From Silicimonas sp. (lineage in GTDB: Bacteria; Pseudomonadota; Alphaproteobacteria; Rhodobacterales; Rhodobacteraceae): a DNA stretch of 64,000 nt. A program made the position numbers and the translations under genes. Shown piece after piece: positions 57,882 through 64,000 of this stretch (positions within the stretch are counted from its first letter, which is position 1; the number at the start of each line of letters is the position of its first letter). The notes under the pieces were generated by a model. That model worked only from the letters and a program-made list of their open reading frames with translations, was not told the origin of the DNA and ran no database searches. The stretch is taken from the NCBI GenBank assembly GCA_025800205.1, contig JAOXSD010000032.1, forward strand, positions 1 to 64,000, given 5' to 3'.

Positions 57882-59024
57882 ATGTCAAAGCGCGATTATT
57901 ACGACGTTCTGGGGGTCCAGAAAGGCGCCAGCGCCGACGAGATCAAGAAAGCCTATCGCCAGCGGGCGAAAGCGCTGCACCCGGACCGCAATTCCGACAA
58001 CCCCAATGCCGAGGCGGAATTCAAGGAAGCCAACGAGGCTTACGAAGTTCTGAAGGATGCCGAGAAGAAGGCGGCTTATGACCGTTTTGGCCACGCGGCT
58101 TTCGATGGCGGCATGGGCGGCGGTGGCGGCCATCCGGGCAATGGCGATTTCGCCTCCGCCTTCTCCGATGTGTTCGACGATCTCTTCGGCGATATCATGG
58201 GCGGCGGCCGTCGTGGCGGCGGCGGGCGGCAGCGCGCCATGCGTGGCTCCGACCTGCGCTACAACCTGCGGGTCAGCCTCGAAGACGCCCACAGCGGGCT
58301 GCAGAAAACCATTCAGGTGCCCACGGCGCTGGCCTGTGACACCTGCAACGGCTCAGGCGCGGAAGGCGGTGCCGAACCGCAGCAATGTCCGACCTGCAAC
58401 GGCATGGGCAAGGTGCGCGCCTCCCAGGGCTTTTTCACCGTGGAGCGGACCTGCCCGACCTGTTCGGGTGCGGGCCAGATCATCAAGAACCCCTGCAAAT
58501 CCTGCGGTGGTGCCGGCCGGGTCGAGAAGGAACGCTCGCTTTCGGTCAATATTCCCGCCGGGGTCGAAACCGGCACCCGCATTCGTCTGGCAGGCGAAGG
58601 CGAGGCGGGGATGCGCGGCGGGCCGTCGGGCGATCTCTATATCTTCATCGAGATTGCCGATCACCCGCTCTTCCAGCGCGACGGGATGCATCTCTATTGC
58701 CAGGTGCCCGTGTCGATGACCAAAGCCGCCCTTGGCGGCGATGTGGAAGTGCCCACGATCGACGGCGGCCGAAGCCGGGTCAAGGTTCCTGCAGGCAGCC
58801 AGTCGGGCCGCCAGATGCGTCTGCGCGGCAAGGGCATGCCCGCCCTGCGCGGCGGCGGGGAAGGCGACATGATGATCGAATTGATGGTGGAAACGCCGAT
58901 CAATCTGACCGGGCGCCAGAAGGAATTGCTGGCCGAATTCGAAAAGCTCTCGGAAGAAAACAACCCCCAGAGCCAGGGATTCTTCAAGAAGGTGAAAACC
59001 TTCTGGGACGGTATGAAGACCTGA
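57882..59024 (+). CDS. dnaJ: Molecular chaperone DnaJ
   Basis: [36 protein letters not shown]; four CxxCxGxG zinc repeats. Confidence 0.97.
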   Translation: MSKRDYYDVLGVQKGASADEIKKAYRQRAKALHPDRNSDNPNAEAEFKEANEAYEVLKDAEKKAAYDRFGHAAFDGGMGGGGGHPGNGDFASAFSDVFDDLFGDIMGGGRRGGGGRQRAMRGSDLRYNLRVSLEDAHSGLQKTIQVPTALACDTCNGSGAEGGAEPQQCPTCNGMGKVRASQGFFTVERTCPTCSGAGQIIKNPCKSCGGAGRVEKERSLSVNIPAGVETGTRIRLAGEGEAGMRGGPSGDLYIFIEIADHPLFQRDGMHLYCQVPVSMTKAALGGDVEVPTIDGGRSRVKVPAGSQSGRQMRLRGKGMPALRGGGEGDMMIELMVETPINLTGRQKELLAEFEKLSEENNPQSQGFFKKVKTFWDGMKT

Positions 59025-59193
59025 ATTGTCACCGGCCCCGGCACAATCCCCGGGGCCGCTGATATTGTTGCCAAAACCATCGGCAATCACCTTAAAATTG
59101 TAGTCAAAATTGGATAATTTTGTGGCAATCGGCTAGGGTCGAGCCGTTGATGTTCCGTGCCGCCTGTTTGGCACATTGTAACGAGTGATTGCG

Positions 59194-59790
59194 ATGACCC
59201 CGATCGAACGCATGTCCGAGAAAGCCCGGGCGCTGACCCTTCTGAACCTGCCCGCCACCGCTTCCACCGCGGATATCCGGACTGCGTTCAAACGGCTCGT
59301 CCAGGAAAAGCACCCGGACCATTGCGATGGGTCGTCGGAAGAGTTTTCCGAGATCAATGCCGCCTATCAGTTCCTCTGGAACCATACGGATGAGCTCGGC
59401 ATTCGCAACACCCAGCGCCCGAGCCGTCGGGTGCAACCCCGCCCAAGCCTGAAACCGACCGAGACCAGCTTTTCGGACCCGGTGCTGCGCGAATGCGAGG
59501 CCGCCCTGCCCGGGGATTCGCTCCACCGCCAGCATGTGGCCACCGCCCTGCACCGGGTCGGGCGCAAACTGACCTATTTCGTGCCCGCCGCGCCCTCCAA
59601 GGGCATCAACCAGGTGGCGGTCGCCACCGGCGAGCTGGTCGATACCCGCCATGCCCATCCGCAGATCGTCGAACTTGAAGCCGGCGATGTGGCCCTGGGC
59701 GGCGTCTACGACGTGCCCGGCGCCCTGTGCGCCGATCTCTTTCCCGGCGCCCGTAGCGTGAAAATCCAGTTCGGCGCCCTGCCTGCTTAA
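59194..59790 (+). CDS. J-domain-containing protein
   Basis: LLNLPATASTADIRTAFKRLVQEKHPDHCDGSSEEFSEINAAYQFL with HPD motif; unknown C-terminal domain. Confidence 0.8.
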   Translation: MTPIERMSEKARALTLLNLPATASTADIRTAFKRLVQEKHPDHCDGSSEEFSEINAAYQFLWNHTDELGIRNTQRPSRRVQPRPSLKPTETSFSDPVLRECEAALPGDSLHRQHVATALHRVGRKLTYFVPAAPSKGINQVAVATGELVDTRHAHPQIVELEAGDVALGGVYDVPGALCADLFPGARSVKIQFGALPA

Positions 59791-59824
59791 CCATCCGTTA
59801 ACCATGCCCGGCCATGGTCGGGCC

Positions 59825-60562
59825 ATGGCCGAACAATCCTCCTTCGACGAGGCGTTTCCCCGCTTCGCGGCCCCCGGAGCGGCCGGTCCGCCCTCCTATA
59901 TCCGCGATCACCGGGCCCGGCTGCGGGCGCGATTCACCCGTGGTGGTGCCACGGCCATTGCCGATTACGAACTTCTTGAACTTGTGTTGTTTCGCGCCAT
60001 CCCGCGTCGGGACGTGAAGCCGCTGGCGCATCGGCTGCTGGACCATTTCGGCGATTTCAACGGCGCCCTGTCGGCCCCGCGAGAGGCACTGGCGCGCATC
60101 CACGGCGTTGGCGAGGCGGTGATCACCGAGTTGAAGCTGGTGGAGGCCGCCGCCCACCGGCTCGCCCAGGCCAGGGTCATCGACCGACCGGCGATCAGCG
60201 GCTGGGATGCGCTGGTGTCCTACTGCCGCTCGGTCATGGCCCATCGGGTGACCGAACACCTCCGGGTGCTGTTTCTCGACCGCAAGAACGTGCTGATCGC
60301 CGATGAGGAACTGGCGCGCGGCACCATCGACCATGTGCCGGTTTATCCCCGGGAGGTGGTGAAACGGGCGCTGGAGCTGAACGCGGCAGCCCTCATCCTG
60401 GTCCACAACCACCCCTCCGGCGACCCGACCCCATCGGAGGCGGATATCGAGATGACGAGGCAGATCGAGACGGCGGCGCGCACCCTTGCGATCACGCTCC
60501 ACGATCATCTGGTGATCGGGGCGGCGGAGGAATTTTCCTTCCGTGCGGCGGGCTATCTCTGA
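59825..60562 (+). CDS. radC: RadC family JAMM-domain protein
   Basis: RVLFLDRKNVLIADEELARGTIDHVPVYPREVVKRALELNAAALILVHNHPSGDPTPSEAD. Confidence 0.94.
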   Translation: MAEQSSFDEAFPRFAAPGAAGPPSYIRDHRARLRARFTRGGATAIADYELLELVLFRAIPRRDVKPLAHRLLDHFGDFNGALSAPREALARIHGVGEAVITELKLVEAAAHRLAQARVIDRPAISGWDALVSYCRSVMAHRVTEHLRVLFLDRKNVLIADEELARGTIDHVPVYPREVVKRALELNAAALILVHNHPSGDPTPSEADIEMTRQIETAARTLAITLHDHLVIGAAEEFSFRAAGYL

Positions 60563-60566
60563 GCCG

Positions 60567-62042
60567 TCATTCGATCCAGACTTCAACCCGGCGATTGACC
60601 TCTCGCCCCCAGGCGCTGTCATCGCAGGCCATCGGCAACCGCTCCCCATAGGCATCCACCTTCAGCGCCACATCGGTCCCGTCGGCCAGCGCGGCCACAG
60701 CACGGCGCACCGCACGGGCCCGGCGCATCGACAGGCGCTGATTGCCATCCGCCGGGCCAATTCCATCAGAAAAACCGATGAAATACAGCGACGTCCCGTC
60801 AAACATGCCGCTGCTGATCGCCTCTGCCAGACGTCCCACATTGGAGGCCGATTGCGCATCAAGTTCGCTGGAGCCGTCGCGAAACCGGAAGGTCAGGGTC
60901 AGGCGCGACCGCCCCAACAGCGCGCCGATCATCTCCTGCACGGAGGCGAGCGCGGCCGCGTCTTCGCCGGCCGCAAGCACCGCATTGGCAATCCGGTCGC
61001 CCTGGCGGTCAAAACCGATCTGCCCGATCGCCTGATCCACATAGCCGGTGGCGGCGATCACCGGCTGAGCCTCGAACGAACGGGCGAACGCAATGAAATC
61101 GCGCAGGATTTTCGGCTGATCCGCGCCGATGCGCTGCAGAAACAGGGGCTGGGTCAGGGGATAATCCTCGGCCCGGATCGTGTCGCGGGTGGCCGGGATC
61201 GCCAGGCCGCAGGCACCGCTGACCACCAGCGGCGCGGCATTGCCAATGGCGGAATAGAGCCCGATGCCCAGGGCAGCCGGATCGGCGGCCACTGCATCGG
61301 ACAGCGCCTCGGGCCGGATCTCACGGGTGCTCGCCACCGCGAAACCCGCCTCCGACCAGCGGCGCAGGGGCGCACGCGCGCCCTCCAGATGATGCAGCAC
61401 CACCGGCAGATCCTCCCCGCCCAGACGGGACCAGCGCGCGGTGGCGCCTGACAGAAGTGCGGCAAGCTGGGTCTGGGTGACCATGGCCCGCGGGTTTTCG
61501 GGGGCGACCAGCGGCACCACCGCATCAAGCGCGATCACATCCTGGCGCACCGGCGGGGCGGCGGCGAGGCGGCCAAGCGCCAGCGCGGCCGCGCCGTCCC
61601 GCAACTGTTTGACAGCCTGCGCCTCGGCCACGACCCGCCCCCGGAACTGCGCCACCAGCCGATCTGAACCGCGAGCGCGCAAATCCCAGATCACCCGGTC
61701 ATCGCCCAGAAAAAGAGATTTGAAATCAAGCCCTTCCCGCTCGGCAAAGACCTCAAGCAGGGCGGGCATCAGATTGTGGATCATCCCCGCCGGACCGGCG
61801 ATATCAGCCCGCGCCAACAGGGTCTCAGGCGCCGGACAGGCCGCGCCCGCGCAGCGCAAGGCACCGCCGTCAAGCGTGATCTCGCCCGCCTCGGTGCGCA
61901 GGCGGAAAAGCTCCCCTTCCACCGCGATCAACTCCCCTTCCACGCGCAGGCCGCCATCGGGGCTGCTCAGCACCACCGGCCCTGCACAAAGGATCAGTGG
62001 CCAGCAAAAGGCCAAGGCAAAAACGAACAAACGGTGGACCAT
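60567..62042 (-). CDS. Periplasmic substrate-binding (PstS-like) domain fused to OmpA-like peptidoglycan-binding domain
   Basis: Signal peptide; PstS-like middle; C-terminal LTFRFRDGSSELD...YFIGFSDGIGPADGNQRLSMRRARAVRRAV...NRRVEVWIE. Confidence 0.82.
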   Translation of the reverse strand: MVHRLFVFALAFCWPLILCAGPVVLSSPDGGLRVEGELIAVEGELFRLRTEAGEITLDGGALRCAGAACPAPETLLARADIAGPAGMIHNLMPALLEVFAEREGLDFKSLFLGDDRVIWDLRARGSDRLVAQFRGRVVAEAQAVKQLRDGAAALALGRLAAAPPVRQDVIALDAVVPLVAPENPRAMVTQTQLAALLSGATARWSRLGGEDLPVVLHHLEGARAPLRRWSEAGFAVASTREIRPEALSDAVAADPAALGIGLYSAIGNAAPLVVSGACGLAIPATRDTIRAEDYPLTQPLFLQRIGADQPKILRDFIAFARSFEAQPVIAATGYVDQAIGQIGFDRQGDRIANAVLAAGEDAAALASVQEMIGALLGRSRLTLTFRFRDGSSELDAQSASNVGRLAEAISSGMFDGTSLYFIGFSDGIGPADGNQRLSMRRARAVRRAVAALADGTDVALKVDAYGERLPMACDDSAWGREVNRRVEVWIE

Positions 62043-62061
62043 GGGGGGCAGCAGGCTCCGG

Positions 62062-63006
62062 CTAATGCGCCGCCAGTCTCATGTCGCGCAGCAGATTTTG
62101 CAACAGAACGACCTCGCCCACCCGGTCACAATCGGGAAGTGCGACTTCCACGTCAGTCTCGCTGATCCGGCGGAAGGCAGTGGGCTGGATCGCCCGGGCC
62201 CGGGCAAGCTTGCCGCAGGTGTCGCCCGTCACCCGCGCCTCCACGACAAGCCGCACCACGCCCGAAAGCGCCGAATGGGCCGCAGGCAGTGTATAGATCT
62301 CCACCGACGGGCCGGTATCGGAAAGAAACCGCGTCAGAAACCCGCCGCTGCCGCGCGACGCCCGCACCGGTGTCTTGGGCGCACCCGACCAGACATGGCC
62401 CATCTCATTGCGCGCGGCACCGAATTCGAAAGCATTGAGCCCCAGCATCTGCGGCCCCTCCCAGATCAGCGCCACATGCTGGAAATCAAGCGCCTGGGGC
62501 AGGTCGATATCGCCCTTCAGCGTCACATCCCCCATCCGCGCCTCGATCACCACATCCTGTGTCAACGCGGGCAGGCGCAGGGTGCGCCGGCCGCTGGCAT
62601 CGAGGGTTTGGGCAAATTCAAGCGGGCCCTGGCGCAACAGAACCTGGGCGCCGGGCGCACAGGGGGCGCGGAAGGTTACCGATATCGTGCCCGCGGGCGC
62701 AGGTGTGAGGAACAATCGCGGATCGCAGGCGCGCGCGGCGCTGTCACCGGGCGGCACCGCACGGTCCGGCAACACCGGCGGCGTATCGAGGATCGGCACC
62801 AGGGTGGCGGCGGGCGGCACCGGCAGAGGTTTCGGTTCTTCCAGCGTCTTCACCGCCGGAGCGGCGTCCGGCGCTTTGCCGACAGACGACACCGGCGCTT
62901 CCTCGACCAGCACATGCTGCATCAGGAAACCGCTGAAAAACGCGATCAACAGGGCCGCAACCGCCGTCACGGCTCGCTGAATGGTCAACGAGGAAAATCC
63001 GCTCAT
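62062..63006 (-). CDS. Single-TM membrane-anchored hypothetical protein
   Basis: 314 aa; N-terminal TM helix VTAVAALLIAFFSGFLMQHVLV; 20-bp gap to downstream PstS/OmpA gene. Confidence 0.7.
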   Translation of the reverse strand: MSGFSSLTIQRAVTAVAALLIAFFSGFLMQHVLVEEAPVSSVGKAPDAAPAVKTLEEPKPLPVPPAATLVPILDTPPVLPDRAVPPGDSAARACDPRLFLTPAPAGTISVTFRAPCAPGAQVLLRQGPLEFAQTLDASGRRTLRLPALTQDVVIEARMGDVTLKGDIDLPQALDFQHVALIWEGPQMLGLNAFEFGAARNEMGHVWSGAPKTPVRASRGSGGFLTRFLSDTGPSVEIYTLPAAHSALSGVVRLVVEARVTGDTCGKLARARAIQPTAFRRISETDVEVALPDCDRVGEVVLLQNLLRDMRLAAH

Positions 63007-63136
63007 CTCTGCCTCCTCCGGCCAGGCTCTGACGGCCCGGTCCGGTGTTCCCTCTCAGGGTAAGCGAAACCCGCTCGATAGGCCCAGCGCCCAGGGGCGG
63101 GCGCCGGGGTTTTACGTCACAGGTGAGTCGATTGCG

Positions 63137-64000
63137 TCACAGCGCGCCGTGGCAATGTTTGAACTTCTTGCCCGAGCCACAGGGGCAGGGATCGTTCCGG
63201 CCGGGATTGCCCCAGGTCGAGGGGTCATCGGCGACAAAGCCATTGGCCAGCGCCTCTTCGGTCGGCTCCGGCAGCGGATCGGGTTCCGGCGCGGGCGCAG
63301 CTGCGGGGGCCGTACCGGCCTGGGCCATCATCTGCTGCATCATCGCCTGCTGTTCCTCTTCGGTCAGCGGGCGGATATGGGCCAGCTTCTCGGTCACCTC
63401 ACCGCGCAGACCGCCCAGCAGGTTCTCAAAGAGCTGGAAGCTCTCGGTCTTGTATTCATTGACCGGGTCACGCTGGGCATAGGCACGGAACCCCACCACC
63501 GAGCGAAGGTGCTCCAGCGTCAGGATATGCTCGCGCCATTTCGCATCCATGGTCTGCAACAGCACCTGCTTTTCGATCGAGCGCATGTTCTCGACACCGA
63601 ATTGCTCCGCCTTGGCTTCCATGAATTCATTGGTCTTTTCATAGAGCCGCTCGCGGATCACCTCGTCATCGACACCTTCTTCCTCGCCCCATTCGACGAT
63701 CTTGAGCGTGATGCCGAGCGATTTCTCGACCGCCTCTTTCAGGCCTTCGGTATCCCATTGATCCGCATAGGATTTCGGCGGGATGTAATTGGCAATCAGC
63801 CCGTCGATCACCTCTTCGCGCATGTCCTGCACGATCTCTTCGACCTCGTCGGCCTCCATGATCTCGCGACGCTGGGAGAAGATCACCTTGCGCTGATCAT
63901 TCATCACGTCGTCAAGCTTGAGAAGCTGCTTGCGGATATCGAAGTTGCGGCCCTCGACCTTGGCCTGGGCGCGTTCGAGCGACTTGTTCACCCAGGGATG
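63137..64000 (-). CDS. secA: Preprotein translocase ATPase SecA, C-terminal part (continues beyond window)
   Basis: [42 protein letters not shown] and SEC-C zinc motif [17 protein letters not shown]. Confidence 0.97.
   Translation of the reverse strand, partial: HPWVNKSLERAQAKVEGRNFDIRKQLLKLDDVMNDQRKVIFSQRREIMEADEVEEIVQDMREEVIDGLIANYIPPKSYADQWDTEGLKEAVEKSLGITLKIVEWGEEEGVDDEVIRERLYEKTNEFMEAKAEQFGVENMRSIEKQVLLQTMDAKWREHILTLEHLRSVVGFRAYAQRDPVNEYKTESFQLFENLLGGLRGEVTEKLAHIRPLTEEEQQAMMQQMMAQAGTAPAAAPAPEPDPLPEPTEEALANGFVADDPSTWGNPGRNDPCPCGSGKKFKHCHGAL

Overview
This 64-kb window is high-GC chromosomal DNA from an alphaproteobacterium, most likely Rhodobacterales/roseobacter-like judging by gene content and order (inference). 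It starts inside tuf (minus strand) and runs through parC, housekeeping genes (cobalamin adenosyltransferase, rpsT, enoyl-CoA hydratase, mutM, ubiE, ubiB) and a large, nearly uninterrupted flagellar cluster (about 10.2-42.3 kb). It continues with an IlvD/Edd-family dehydratase, a CMD-family protein, a 1525-aa PA14/RTX/LamG-like protein, a TupABC-type tungstate transporter with a HTH regulator, a phytochrome-like PAS-GAF protein, rhodanese and methyltransferase genes, dnaK-dnaJ, a J-domain protein, radC, a PstS-like/OmpA fusion and the 3' end of secA. Most of the window is ordinary. The places most worth a second look are: (i) a five-gene stator-accessory operon (fliL, a 130-aa protein, motE-like, motA, a 764-aa secreted AMIN/TPR-like protein) that may supply a MotC-like function; (ii) a stand-alone phytochrome-like PAS-GAF protein that appears to lack bilin-binding residues and any output domain; (iii) the 1525-aa protein with an internally duplicated module and a 5' region containing two dyads and a Shine-Dalgarno-sequestering hairpin; (iv) a PstS-like/OmpA fusion paired with a membrane-anchored protein; (v) CtrA-like TTAA-N7-TTAA sites at flagellar promoters; (vi) no recognisable fliG or fliM in the flagellar cluster. 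No CRISPR array, tRNA, rRNA or mobile element was recognised. All family assignments are by eye from protein motifs and gene order; no database search was run.
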